A stretch of DNA of 10,334 nt from CADEGZ01 sp035443705 (GCA_035443705.1 DAORSV010000054.1:1-10334); one strand, 5' to 3'; shown: positions 1-7,825, counted from the first letter of the stretch. Translations and numbers: made by a program. Notes: a model not told the origin generated them from the letters alone.

Positions 1-131
1 GGCATAGCAAATAAGTGTTCCCCAAAAGGAATAATCTGATCACCCGTATAAAAAATTATGCCACAAATAAAACGGATGCCGGTCAGTTCTTGCAATACTT
101 TTAGCCATTTAAAATCAGATGTTTCTTTGTA
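1..131 (-). pseudogene. C-terminal remnant of a DUF4143-type ATP-binding protein, cut by the window edge
   Basis: The minus-strand frame read leftwards from 131 gives 43 residues that look like the end of the AAA ATPase/DUF4143 family: SDFKWLKVLQELTG, then a beta-strand pair ending YTGDQIIPFGEHLFAMP. In this family the last segment is typically SDFxGLxxLxELxGxRFxxGxVLYxGxxxxPFGxxLxAxPxSxLW, so the match is good although recalled from memory. A TGA at 132-134 closes the frame on the N-terminal side and there is no start codon, so the nucleotide-binding part is missing. The last few residues would lie beyond position 1. It is probably a 5'-deleted pseudogene, or the distal part of a frameshifted gene. 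These ATPases have no settled function; many sit in mobile or toxin-like accessory loci. Confidence 0.6.
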
Positions 132-133
132 TC

Positions 134-174
134 ATGGTTGAATTATAACCATATCGTGGTTGAAATTCAACCAC
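134..174. promoter_or_regulatory. Tandem pair of 19-bp palindromic operators
   Basis: Two inverted repeats of equal length lie side by side: ATGGTTGAATTATAACCAT at 134-152 and GTGGTTGAAATTCAACCAC at 156-174. The second is a perfect 9-bp palindrome around one base; the first has 6-bp arms. They agree at 14 of 19 positions, and their starts are 22 bp apart, about two helical turns. This is the pattern of a cooperatively bound, autoregulated operator such as those of small HTH antitoxins or repressors. No intact regulator gene is visible beside it, so the binding protein is unknown. Confidence 0.7.
142..170 (-). promoter_or_regulatory. sigma70-type promoter buried in the twin operator
   Basis: On the minus strand the sequence reads TTGAAT (170-165), a 17-bp spacer, then a perfect TATAAT (147-142). 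The -10 box lies inside the left operator and the -35 box inside the right one, so a bound repressor would block polymerase. Transcription would start near 135 and run left into the truncated DUF4143 remnant, which has no start codon. The promoter therefore seems to have lost its original gene. Confidence 0.5.
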
Positions 175-184
175 AAGACTTAGT

Positions 185-316
185 TTAACGGCTATATATT
201 TGTATAGCTTCCAATTCTGCAGACACTGTCTGCATAAATGCCATCGGGTCAATCTCTCTCTTATAATTTAAAAGAATAGCAAGAATTACCCGACGCAGAG
301 AGTTTATCAAAGGAAC
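185..316 (-). other. Unrecognised short reading frame, possible gene remnant
   Basis: The minus strand is open from a TAA at 317-319 to the TAA at 185-187, about 43 codons. It reads SLRRVILAILLNYK and then, from an ATG at 244, MAFMQTVSAELEAIQIYSR. No clear Shine-Dalgarno sequence is visible and I do not recognise the family. It lies just upstream of the twin operator and may be the end of a decayed accessory gene, or chance. The rest of 180-390 shows nothing else that I can support. Confidence 0.2.
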
Positions 317-377
317 TTATCGGAAGAATTTCGCAGTATTAAAATTGATTGACTGTTCTTATTGAAATGCAAGTATT

Positions 378-396
378 AATATAAATTCTTTATATT
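378..396. terminator. AT-only hairpin at the end of the kinase-like gene
   Basis: AATATAAA (378-385) and TTTATATT (389-396) form a perfect 8-bp inverted repeat around a 3-base loop, overlapping the stop codon of the leftward gene. The stem has no G or C and no clean U-run follows on the minus strand. It may slow polymerase or protect the 3' end, but it is not a canonical intrinsic terminator. Confidence 0.25.
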
Positions 397-1418
397 GGTA
401 TTTTTTTATCGTTTACACTTTCATAGGCTTTAATCACCTGATCGCGGCGTTCTAAAATAGCTTCTATATAATCCTTAGTTAGAAAATCCAAACCTTGCGC
501 TTCTGAAAAAATTTGATTCAACTCTTTTTTATTAAGCCGCTTAAGCGTGTCTATTGTTTTTTTAGGATATACGATTGTATGTGAAATCAAGAAAGCGGGA
601 TCAGCCTTATGGAATTGTATCCAAAGACTATTTTTGTAAATAGCATACGGCAGTGGAGCCGTATACTTTGATAAATTTTTAAGTATTTTCTTTGGAAATT
701 TATCGCCAAAAATTTCTGAAAGCTTTTCAAAACGTGTGTTATTGAGGATTTTCACTTTTTCATACGGAAAAGGCAAATGCCAGTCTTTTGTATCCAGAAC
801 ATCACTATAACAAATTCTTACAAAAGGAAGTTCACCATAGTGAACATACTGGCGGTTTTTAATCCCGCTGTTATCAATGGCTACAAAATGAATACCATCC
901 AATTCTTTCCTGATGATAAGGTTTTGTGGGCCCGTATCCCATTGGCCAAAAACAAAATAAAACAACTTAAGATTGGCTAAGTCTTCTGGTGAAACTTTTT
1001 TTAAAGTTTCTTCATATACCCCCGGCTGAAGACTATCGACCGTGGGTTCAACATAAAGCTGTAAGGATCCAATTTCATTCTTAATTTTTCGAATGATTGT
1101 GGGTGGAATTTCCGGAAAACCAAGAAACTGCGCAGCCTTAAAAGCCGCAACCTCTGCATGTGCATCTCCTAAATCATGCTGGAGAACAGGTTTAAACACC
1201 GCTTTAGTTCCATCTTCCAAAGTAATGAGCGTGACTTTATTATCAAAATTTGCTTTTTGTCCCTTTGAAATTAAAAAATCGCGCATGAAAATAGTACTTT
1301 TAACAGGCGATGTCTTTAATATTTGAATCTTGTTTCTCCATTCAATGGCAAAAATATTTGATGAAAAAACAATCATCACAATAATATTTAAAGCATTCAA
1401 TATTTTTTTTACACACAT
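390..1418 (-). CDS. Exported PI3/PI4-kinase-like (atypical protein or lipid kinase fold) protein
   Basis: A 342-residue protein with a Sec signal peptide: KK at 4-5, a hydrophobic run at about 6-20, and likely cleavage after Ala24 (SSNIFA). The mature part carries landmarks of the PI3/PI4-kinase/FAM20-like fold: a nucleotide-binding lysine in AVFKP (Lys76), a helix-C glutamate in DAHAEVAAFKAAQFLGFPEIPPT (Glu89), a catalytic-loop Asp161 and Asn166 in FGQWDTGPQNLII, and a metal-binding Asp182-Asn183 in FVAIDNSGI. Family members usually have DRHxxN; here the Arg-His pair is Thr-Gly, so activity may be altered. It lies 34 bp after the M20 gene, with an AGAGCGCTCT palindrome in between, and is probably the last gene of the operon. 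No strong Shine-Dalgarno precedes the ATG. The export signal implies a periplasmic or secreted role. The fold call is motif-based; substrate unknown. Confidence 0.6.
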   Translation of the reverse strand: MCVKKILNALNIIVMIVFSSNIFAIEWRNKIQILKTSPVKSTIFMRDFLISKGQKANFDNKVTLITLEDGTKAVFKPVLQHDLGDAHAEVAAFKAAQFLGFPEIPPTIIRKIKNEIGSLQLYVEPTVDSLQPGVYEETLKKVSPEDLANLKLFYFVFGQWDTGPQNLIIRKELDGIHFVAIDNSGIKNRQYVHYGELPFVRICYSDVLDTKDWHLPFPYEKVKILNNTRFEKLSEIFGDKFPKKILKNLSKYTAPLPYAIYKNSLWIQFHKADPAFLISHTIVYPKKTIDTLKRLNKKELNQIFSEAQGLDFLTKDYIEAILERRDQVIKAYESVNDKKIPI

Positions 1419-1452
1419 ACTTGTTTTCTTTTTTATTTAAGAGCGCTCTATG

Positions 1453-2661
1453 TTAGTTAAATCTTCCCTCACTTAAGCGCAACAACAACGCTGCAGTTAG
1501 TTTTGCTCTTGGCACCAAGCTATCCACCAATAAATACTCCTCATCGCTATGAATATTACCCCCACAAACACCCAAGGTATCAATATTAGGTAAGCCTGCA
1601 TCCGATAAATTATTGCCATCGCAACACCCGCCACTGGGTTTCCAAGAAATGGTATCACCCAATTCTTGGCCAACTTCTGCGAGTAAGTCATAGAGTGCTT
1701 TTGTTTTGCCTACAAGCGCTTTTGGTTTTCGATTAAAACTGCCTTTCAATTCTGTTTTAAAGCCTTTTTTTTGATTTGCAGCGGCTGTAATCGCATTTAA
1801 ATGATCTAATACCCAAGCATGATCGTCGGTTTGTTTGATCCGAACATCTAAACGACAAATTGCCAATGGTGGAACAACATTGGTAGCGCCTCCCCCTTGT
1901 ACGTGACCAACATTAAGCGTTACACCATCGCGCTGACCATTTAACGCATCGACTTGTGTAATAACCTCGGCCAACATCGCAATCGCATTGCGACCTTGAT
2001 CAAAAGCGCGTCCTGCATGTGCAGCGCGCCCATGCACAATAAAAACAAAATTACCACACCCTTTGCGATCGCCGGCTAAAGTACCTTGATCATCCATCGC
2101 TGGCTCAAAAAGCAATCCTACATGATGAGCCTTCGCGCGCTCTTCTAAAAGTGGACCTGATCCAAAGGACCCAATTTCTTCATCGGGATTGATAATGACT
2201 TCCCATCCCAATTGACTCGCATTTGGGCTTTTTTCAAACAATTTTAAAGCCTCTAACATAATACAAATGCCGCCTTTCATATCTGTCACGCCCGGCCCTT
2301 GCAAAACACGTTCATCTTTTCGGATCGCAACCTGAAAAGGATGTTCTAACTCAAATACGGTATCCATATGTCCCACCAACAACACTTGAACGGGTGCTTC
2401 TGGCCGCTTCCAAAATCGTAGTGCAGGTCCTATATCAATACGCTTGCTGATACCCATGGAATCCACATGCTCTATGGGCGGTAGTGAAAACGCATTACCT
2501 TCGCATTCCAATACAGAAAATTCTTGTGTTAATACAGCTGCCATACGTTCTAATCCTGGCACATTAAAAGAACTCGTATTGATATTTGCCCATTGCATAA
2601 TTCGCTCTACCATCGGTTCTGTTTCAGCATCTAAATTCGATAAATATTCGTCTAATTTCAT
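1453..2661 (-). CDS. M20 family zinc hydrolase, carboxypeptidase G2 (glutamate carboxypeptidase)-like
   Basis: A 402-residue di-zinc amidohydrolase/peptidase. Motifs in order: VGHMDTV (His98, Asp100), GVTDMKGG (bridging Asp127), NPDEEIG (general base Glu161 and ligand Glu162), LLFEPA (Glu186), the dimerisation-domain segment GRAAHAG (about 210-217), and GGNIHSDEEY (His371). The spacings between ligands (29, 34, 24 and 185 residues) equal those I recall for Pseudomonas carboxypeptidase G2, which removes C-terminal glutamate from folate-type and other N-acyl substrates. Unlike that enzyme it has no signal peptide, so it should be cytoplasmic. The gene starts 18 bp after spoT with a GGGGG-type Shine-Dalgarno, so it is probably co-transcribed. 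The substrate cannot be read from sequence; N-acyl amino acid or dipeptide hydrolysis are alternatives. Confidence 0.85.
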   Translation of the reverse strand: MKLDEYLSNLDAETEPMVERIMQWANINTSSFNVPGLERMAAVLTQEFSVLECEGNAFSLPPIEHVDSMGISKRIDIGPALRFWKRPEAPVQVLLVGHMDTVFELEHPFQVAIRKDERVLQGPGVTDMKGGICIMLEALKLFEKSPNASQLGWEVIINPDEEIGSFGSGPLLEERAKAHHVGLLFEPAMDDQGTLAGDRKGCGNFVFIVHGRAAHAGRAFDQGRNAIAMLAEVITQVDALNGQRDGVTLNVGHVQGGGATNVVPPLAICRLDVRIKQTDDHAWVLDHLNAITAAANQKKGFKTELKGSFNRKPKALVGKTKALYDLLAEVGQELGDTISWKPSGGCCDGNNLSDAGLPNIDTLGVCGGNIHSDEEYLLVDSLVPRAKLTAALLLRLSEGRFN

Positions 2662-2679
2662 GCTGAATACCCCCTTTTT

Positions 2680-4785
2680 TTATTTCACTCGAACAACATG
2701 TGTTACAATTTCTATTTGTCTCAATTGTCGAATTAACTTTGCTAAATGATTGCGATTTTGAATACTTAACAAAAATGTAATGGTATGATGACGGCTATCT
2801 CTTTCATCAATATGTACATTTTGAATGTTGGCCTCATTCTCGGATAATTTATTTGCTAATATTGCTAAAACGCCTCGCTCACTTAAAACTTCAATACGCA
2901 ATTCAATTTGAAATTCGCCTATCACCTTATCTGACCATTGAATAAAAATATATTTTTCAGGCGACTTCTGTTTTTCGGCAAGATTTTTGCATCCTTCTCT
3001 GTGTATTACAATTCCTCGCCCTGCACTTAAAAATCCTGCAATAATATCTCCAGGAATGGGTCTGCAACATTTTGCATAAGAAACCACCATCCCTTCTGTG
3101 CCACGAATCGCTAACGGATAAACAAGATGAGACTCTTCCACGGGCAAATCAGACACTAAACGCCTTACAACTAACGGTGCAAGCTGATTACCTAAACCCA
3201 CTTCTTCACATAACTGATCAAAGTTTTCTAAACTTAATTCTTGCAAAACTGTCTTAATCCGGTTTTCGTAAACTTCTTCTAACGACAGCGATAACGAAAC
3301 CAATGCGCGTTCAATTAGGCGCTTGCCCAGTATTCTGGCCTCACTCACTTGTTGCGTTTTTAACCAATGGCGAATGTTACTACGCGCTTTTCCGGTAGCG
3401 ACAAAACTTAGCCAAGCGGGATTAGGATGTGCACCCATCGCTGTAATAATTTCTACCGTCTGACCACTATTAATTCTTGAACTTAAGGGTACTAACCGTC
3501 TGTCTATTTTAACCGCAATACAGGCATTTCCAACATCTGTATGAACAGCATAGGCAAAATCTACGGCGGTAGCACCACTGGGTAACGAAAGGATATCTCC
3601 ACCAGGAGTGAAAACGTAAACCTCGTCCGGATAAAGATCGACTTTAACATGTTCAATAAATTCCATGGAATTTCGAGTATTTTTCTGAATTTCCAAAATG
3701 CCTTTGAGCCATTCTCTCGCACGCATTTCTGCTGTTCCCGCAACACCTTCTGTAGATTTATATAACCAATGCGCAGCAATTCCATTTTCTGCCATACGAT
3801 CCATGTCGGTTGTGCGAATTTGTATTTCTATAGGCACGCCATAGGGCCCTAATACGGTTGTATGAAGTGATTGGTAACCATTGGCCTTAGGAATAGCAAT
3901 ATAATCTTTAAATCTGCCATGCACAGGCCTATAGGTATTATGAACAACACCCAAAACACGATAGCAATCATCTACCTTCTCAACTAAGATCCTAATGGCA
4001 TAGACATCCATGATCTCTGACAACGAAAGATCTTTTTTTCGCATTTTCTTATAAAGACTGTACAAATGTTTCTCTCGCCCCATGATAACAAAAGGGGCGA
4101 TATTTTCTTGTGTTAATCTATTTTTGATATTGAATTCTAAATCTTGAATGAGTTCTTTGCGATTCCCTCTCGCTTTTCGAACAGCATCTTTAAGAACGCG
4201 ATACCGAACAGGATATAAAAATGAAAAACCGATATCTTCAAATTCAATTCGAAAATTATTCATACCCAAACGATTCGCGATAGGCGCGTAAATTTCGAGT
4301 GTTTCTTTAGCAATGCGCCGACGCTTATCGAGTGGCATTGCTTCTAGGGTTCTCATATTATGTAAACGATCAGCGAGCTTTATCAAGATAACACGGATAT
4401 CACGTGCCATAGCCAACATCATTTTACGTAAATTTTCGGCTTGTGCTTCTACGCGACTCTCAAAATTAATTTGTTCAAGTTTGCTAACCCCGTCTACGAG
4501 CTCTGCCACCTCTTCACCAAATTGTTCGATAATAGTCGCTTTATCGATGAGGGTATCTTCTAAGACATCGTGCAATATCGCTGCAATAATGCTTTTTGTA
4601 TCCATGTTCATGTCGGCAAGGATTCTTGCAACAGCAACCGGATGCGAAATATAGGGCTCACCCGAATAGCGTTGTTGTCCCTCATGCGCTTTTGCAGAGA
4701 CTAGATAGGCTTTGCTGATTTCTACAACTTGGTCTTCTGCTAAATAGCCTTTCAGTTTTTGACAAAGTTCATCAAATTGATTCAA
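2680..4785 (-). CDS. spoT: Bifunctional (p)ppGpp synthetase/hydrolase SpoT, TTG start
   Basis: A 701-residue Rel/Spo protein of usual length that makes and degrades the alarmone (p)ppGpp. The N-terminal HD hydrolase domain is intact (His48, His72-Asp73, Glu76-Asp77 in LHDVLEDT, Asp139). The synthetase domain (about 230-345) carries RFKD (291-294), the RxKD form typical of bifunctional enzymes rather than the ExDD form of RelA, then NGYQSLHT and EIQIRT (Glu321). The TGS domain is at about 386-447, the zinc-finger-like CC domain (Cys573-Cys574, His595, Cys599) at about 560-600, and the ACT domain at 627-701. The start is TTG at 4785, inside the end of rpoZ (14-bp overlap); GAGGA about 8 bases upstream is the ribosome site. 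This start aligns with the E. coli SpoT N-terminus and no in-frame ATG is near. Translation is probably coupled to rpoZ. Confidence 0.97.
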   Translation of the reverse strand: MNQFDELCQKLKGYLAEDQVVEISKAYLVSAKAHEGQQRYSGEPYISHPVAVARILADMNMDTKSIIAAILHDVLEDTLIDKATIIEQFGEEVAELVDGVSKLEQINFESRVEAQAENLRKMMLAMARDIRVILIKLADRLHNMRTLEAMPLDKRRRIAKETLEIYAPIANRLGMNNFRIEFEDIGFSFLYPVRYRVLKDAVRKARGNRKELIQDLEFNIKNRLTQENIAPFVIMGREKHLYSLYKKMRKKDLSLSEIMDVYAIRILVEKVDDCYRVLGVVHNTYRPVHGRFKDYIAIPKANGYQSLHTTVLGPYGVPIEIQIRTTDMDRMAENGIAAHWLYKSTEGVAGTAEMRAREWLKGILEIQKNTRNSMEFIEHVKVDLYPDEVYVFTPGGDILSLPSGATAVDFAYAVHTDVGNACIAVKIDRRLVPLSSRINSGQTVEIITAMGAHPNPAWLSFVATGKARSNIRHWLKTQQVSEARILGKRLIERALVSLSLSLEEVYENRIKTVLQELSLENFDQLCEEVGLGNQLAPLVVRRLVSDLPVEESHLVYPLAIRGTEGMVVSYAKCCRPIPGDIIAGFLSAGRGIVIHREGCKNLAEKQKSPEKYIFIQWSDKVIGEFQIELRIEVLSERGVLAILANKLSENEANIQNVHIDERDSRHHTITFLLSIQNRNHLAKLIRQLRQIEIVTHVVRVK

Positions 4786-4990
4786 CCTTCTCTTCCTCGA
4801 CCGTCATCTCAGTAGAAAGTCCTGCGGCCACTTCCCGGAGCGCGACAACGGTAGCTTTATCATTTTCCCAGGGCACAATAGGCTCTGTGCCGCCTAAAGC
4901 CAATTTTCTTGCACGCCTAGCGGCTATTAAAACCAATTTGAATCTATTGCCCACTTTCTCTAAACAGTCTTCTATCGTAATACGTGCCAT
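4772..4990 (-). CDS. rpoZ: RNA polymerase omega subunit
   Basis: A 72-residue protein with the omega signature MARITIEDCLEKVGNRFKLV, then LIAARRARKLALGG and ENDKATVVALREVA. Omega wraps the C-terminus of beta-prime, helps polymerase assembly, and forms part of one ppGpp site in proteobacteria, which suits its coupling to spoT. It is shorter than the 91-residue E. coli subunit; the acidic tail VEEEKVES is present but reduced. A clear GAGG lies 7 bases before the ATG. The 80-bp gap to gmk is the largest inside the core operon and could hold an internal promoter, but none is convincing. Its last codons carry the Shine-Dalgarno of spoT. Confidence 0.96.
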   Translation of the reverse strand: MARITIEDCLEKVGNRFKLVLIAARRARKLALGGTEPIVPWENDKATVVALREVAAGLSTEMTVEEEKVESI

Positions 4991-5070
4991 TTTAAAACCT
5001 CAATCAATTTAATAGATCACCATCATACACCATATTCCCTTTTTTATACGACAACCTCAGTATAATTTAT

Positions 5071-5682
5071 CTAACTAGTTAATGAGGTTATTGTAGCAGC
5101 TCGAAGGGCAGCACTCCGACGCCAGTACACTCGTTGCGATCGAACAATTGACTTTAAGTCCTCTAAAGCATCCTCAAATTTATCATTAAAAACCAAGTAA
5201 TCAAATTCTTTATAATGGGATATTTGTTCTCTTGCCTCATTCATACGTTCTTTAACAATCAGTGCATTATCTGAATGCCGCTTTTGTAAACGCGCTTCTA
5301 GAATTTCAAGCGAGGGTGGCAAAATAAAGATGCTTTTGGTTTCAAAAAATTGTGTACGAACCTGCTTTGCACCCTGCCAATCAATTTCTAAAATAACGTC
5401 TAGCCCTTGACGAAGCACATCGAATACCGACAATCGGGATGTCCCATAAAAATGGCCATAAACTTTCGCGTGCTCTAAAAAGTCTCCCTGTTTTAACATG
5501 GTCTTAAATTTATCCAAACTCACAAAATGATAATCTACTCCCTCTTGTTCTTGAGGTCGCATTTTTCGGGTTGTGTACGAAACAGAAATAGAGACATCCG
5601 AAAGCGTTTTTGCCAAGGCATTGACTAAAGTCGTTTTACCCGCACCCGAAGGCGCTGCAACAATAAATAATGATCCTTTCAC
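5071..5682 (-). CDS. gmk: Guanylate kinase, GTG start
   Basis: A 203-residue cytoplasmic enzyme that phosphorylates GMP/dGMP to GDP/dGDP with ATP. The P-loop APSGAGKT is at 10-17. The GMP-binding segment SYTTRKMRPQEQEGVDYHFV (35-54) contributes Ser35, Arg39, Arg42, Glu47 and Tyr51; further binding residues lie in DFLEHAKVYGHFYGTS (67-82). The Walker B-like ILEIDWQGA is at 98-105, the lid LQKRHSD at 132-138, and DYLVFND at 161-167. Length is normal for the family. The start is GTG at 5682 with AGAGGAAA 7 bases upstream. It lies 20 bp after yicC and feeds guanine nucleotides into the pool that SpoT uses. A 7-bp inverted repeat (5053-5059/5083-5089) overlaps its stop codon. Confidence 0.97.
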   Translation of the reverse strand: MKGSLFIVAAPSGAGKTTLVNALAKTLSDVSISVSYTTRKMRPQEQEGVDYHFVSLDKFKTMLKQGDFLEHAKVYGHFYGTSRLSVFDVLRQGLDVILEIDWQGAKQVRTQFFETKSIFILPPSLEILEARLQKRHSDNALIVKERMNEAREQISHYKEFDYLVFNDKFEDALEDLKSIVRSQRVYWRRSAALRAATITSLTS

Positions 5683-5702
5683 AAATAGGTTTCCTCTTGC
5701 TA

Positions 5703-6572
5703 CTATTCGATATTTTGAATTTGTTCCCGCATTTCTTCAATAAGTACTTTAAATGTGATAGCATCTTGAACAGTCAAAGTATCAATTGCTTTGGAGCCTA
5801 CCGTGTTAGATTCTCGGTTTAATTCTTGCATTAAAAAATCTAATCGACGACCCATAACTTTCTCATCCTTCAAAACCCTTTCCACTTCTGTTAAATGCGC
5901 TTTTAATCGATCTAACTCTTCTGAAATATCCATTTTCTGAATGAGGTTAGCGACCACTTGATCAAAACGACTTTTGTCAGTTTCAACTTGTAAGTCATGC
6001 ACTTTTTCATAAAATTTTATCCGCATTGCTTTTTCGATTTCTGGGAGCCTATTCGTTATCGACTTCAATCGTTCATGCATTTTCACTAAACGCTCCTCGA
6101 TATATCCACCTAACTTTTCGCCCTCTCTTGCACGGGTTTCTTTTAAATCCTGCAATGCCGTCAGAAAAGATTCTTCCAAAGAAATTTCCAAGGCTGACAA
6201 ATCTGTCTCCGGCAAAGAAACGACTGAAGGCATGCGCAAAATATCAAAAACAGCGACATCTGCGTTAACAGGGAATCGCGCGCTGATTTTTTGACTGGCC
6301 ACCACCAATTGCTCTACCAAATTAAAATCAATATTCAAGTCGCGCTTATTATTTTCTACTGCATCCAACTTTAAAAAACAATCTACTTTCCCACGGGTAA
6401 TAATTTTACGAAGATTGTCACGCAACCGATATTCTAAATCTCCCTGCAAAGGTGGCAATTTAAAAGAGACTTCCAGATATCGATGGTTTGTCGATCGGAT
6501 CTCCCAGCGTGCAATAAAACCACCGGACAATGATACATTTTTACTCGCATAGGCAGTCATGCTATAAACCAT
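5703..6572 (-). CDS. yicC: YicC family endoribonuclease/RNA-turnover protein
   Basis: A 289-residue protein of standard YicC/YloC length. The N-terminal domain starts with MVYSMTAYA and includes EIRSTNHRYLEVSFKLP (24-40) and ITRGKVDC (58-65). The C-terminal (former DUF1732) signature is complete: KMDISEELDRLKAHL (213-227), then GRRLDFLMQELNRESNTVGS (241-260). YicC proteins are described as RNA-binding endoribonucleases that act in small-RNA turnover; this role is from family knowledge. The gene begins one base after the pump's stop codon, and its strong GGAGG lies inside the pump's last codons, so translational coupling is likely. The yicC-gmk-rpoZ order is widespread. Confidence 0.95.
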   Translation of the reverse strand: MVYSMTAYASKNVSLSGGFIARWEIRSTNHRYLEVSFKLPPLQGDLEYRLRDNLRKIITRGKVDCFLKLDAVENNKRDLNIDFNLVEQLVVASQKISARFPVNADVAVFDILRMPSVVSLPETDLSALEISLEESFLTALQDLKETRAREGEKLGGYIEERLVKMHERLKSITNRLPEIEKAMRIKFYEKVHDLQVETDKSRFDQVVANLIQKMDISEELDRLKAHLTEVERVLKDEKVMGRRLDFLMQELNRESNTVGSKAIDTLTVQDAITFKVLIEEMREQIQNIE

Positions 6573-6573
6573 G

Positions 6574-7788
6574 TCAGATATCCTCCGTTAAGCTAACATC
6601 TGATTTGGGTTTATAAACAATCAATAATAAATAGCTTAAAAATCCAACCAAAATAAGCGTTCCAATAAACAACGACAGCGAAACTGCGCGACCCTGACAC
6701 AGCTCTCCTACCCAATTGCTACAAAATGCGGCCAACACACACTGTATCGCACCGAGCAATCCAGAAGCAATACCATAATGCTCCGATCGCACAGATGTCA
6801 TGGCGGCTGCTGATGCCACCGGAAATAAAAGTCCATTACCAAATGTAATCACTGCCATGGGCACAATAAGCCCATAAGGGTTGTTGTCAAAAATGAGTAA
6901 CGAACTCACCATGCACAAACCGCCTACAATAAAAAAGGAAAAACCCACTCGTAGTACATATTCTACTGTCCATTTGTTAATCAGTTTCTTGGCAAATAAA
7001 TTGCCCACGATATAAGCAACCGCAAGCGCGATATAAAATTGTCCCATTTTTTCAGGCGCATAACCTTGCCTACTAAATACAAAAGGAGTCTCTACAGAAT
7101 AGCTGCGAAACACACAAAATCCTGCAGCAATAATTAAGGCATACCCCAAAAATTCCAGGTTACCTAACACATCCGAATACCCCTGTTTTTTCGATGTCGG
7201 TGGATGCTTAGTGGATACACTCGGCACTTTATTTTTAAGGCACAAAAATACGCAAAACAATATGATTAACCCAAAAATTGCAATCATGAAAAAATTGGAT
7301 CGCCATCCAAAAAAGGTGGTGAGATAGCCTCCTATAAACGGTGCAATCGCCGCAGAAGAGCCTACAATCGGAAATATCGTTGAAAAAATCTTAACCGATT
7401 CTTGTCTGTTGTATCTATCTACAACCAATGCGCGGCTTGTAACAGAACCTACACCACCCCCAATAGCTTGCAGTAAACGAAATATAATAAATTGTGACAA
7501 CGTATGTGCATTCGCACACAAAATAGAAGACAGAGTGAATAGAACAAAACCTGAAATCACGATTTTTTTTCGACCAAACCGATCGGACAAAGCGCCGACG
7601 ATTAACTGACTGCCTGCCAAACCTAACAAAAACACTGTAAAACTTAATTGGATTTCTGTTTGTGTACAATTAAAATGCAGTGCCATATCGGGCAACGCCG
7701 GTAAATAGGTATCAGTTGCAAAAATACTCACAGACGACATCAACGTAACGAGGATAAGAAAAAGATAATAATTTTGCTTGAGCTGCAC
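6574..7788 (-). CDS. Bcr/CflA family drug-efflux MFS transporter, GTG start
   Basis: A 404-residue inner-membrane proton-coupled efflux pump with about 12 membrane segments and a basic central loop near 185-205. Landmarks of the Bcr/CflA (DHA1) group: ATDTYLPALPDM at 24-35, motif A GALSDRFGRKK at 65-75, motif B Arg104 in FRLLQAIGGG, and motif C-like GSSAAIAPFIGGYL at 143-156. Relatives export chloramphenicol, bicyclomycin, sulfonamides or natural metabolites; the substrate here is unknown. The start is GTG at 7788 with only a weak GGA upstream, but a good promoter ends about 30 bases before it. It is the first gene of the leftward train and stands where, in Pseudomonas, rph would precede yicC, so it may be an insertion that now supplies the operon promoter. 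Confidence 0.9.
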   Translation of the reverse strand: MQLKQNYYLFLILVTLMSSVSIFATDTYLPALPDMALHFNCTQTEIQLSFTVFLLGLAGSQLIVGALSDRFGRKKIVISGFVLFTLSSILCANAHTLSQFIIFRLLQAIGGGVGSVTSRALVVDRYNRQESVKIFSTIFPIVGSSAAIAPFIGGYLTTFFGWRSNFFMIAIFGLIILFCVFLCLKNKVPSVSTKHPPTSKKQGYSDVLGNLEFLGYALIIAAGFCVFRSYSVETPFVFSRQGYAPEKMGQFYIALAVAYIVGNLFAKKLINKWTVEYVLRVGFSFFIVGGLCMVSSLLIFDNNPYGLIVPMAVITFGNGLLFPVASAAAMTSVRSEHYGIASGLLGAIQCVLAAFCSNWVGELCQGRAVSLSLFIGTLILVGFLSYLLLIVYKPKSDVSLTEDI

Positions 7789-7825
7789 GATTTATTCCAT
7801 TAAAATACTTTAGATATAATGAATC

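Noticed and set aside
1440..1449. AGAGCGCTCT palindrome between the M20 and kinase-like genes
   Set aside because: A 10-bp palindrome without a loop or T-run; it occurs once here and may be chance.
5053..5089. Inverted repeat AACCTCA/TGAGGTT over the end of gmk, with a TAACTAGTTA palindrome inside
   Set aside because: The 23-base loop and the lack of a T-run make it a poor terminator, and no convincing promoter elements go with it.
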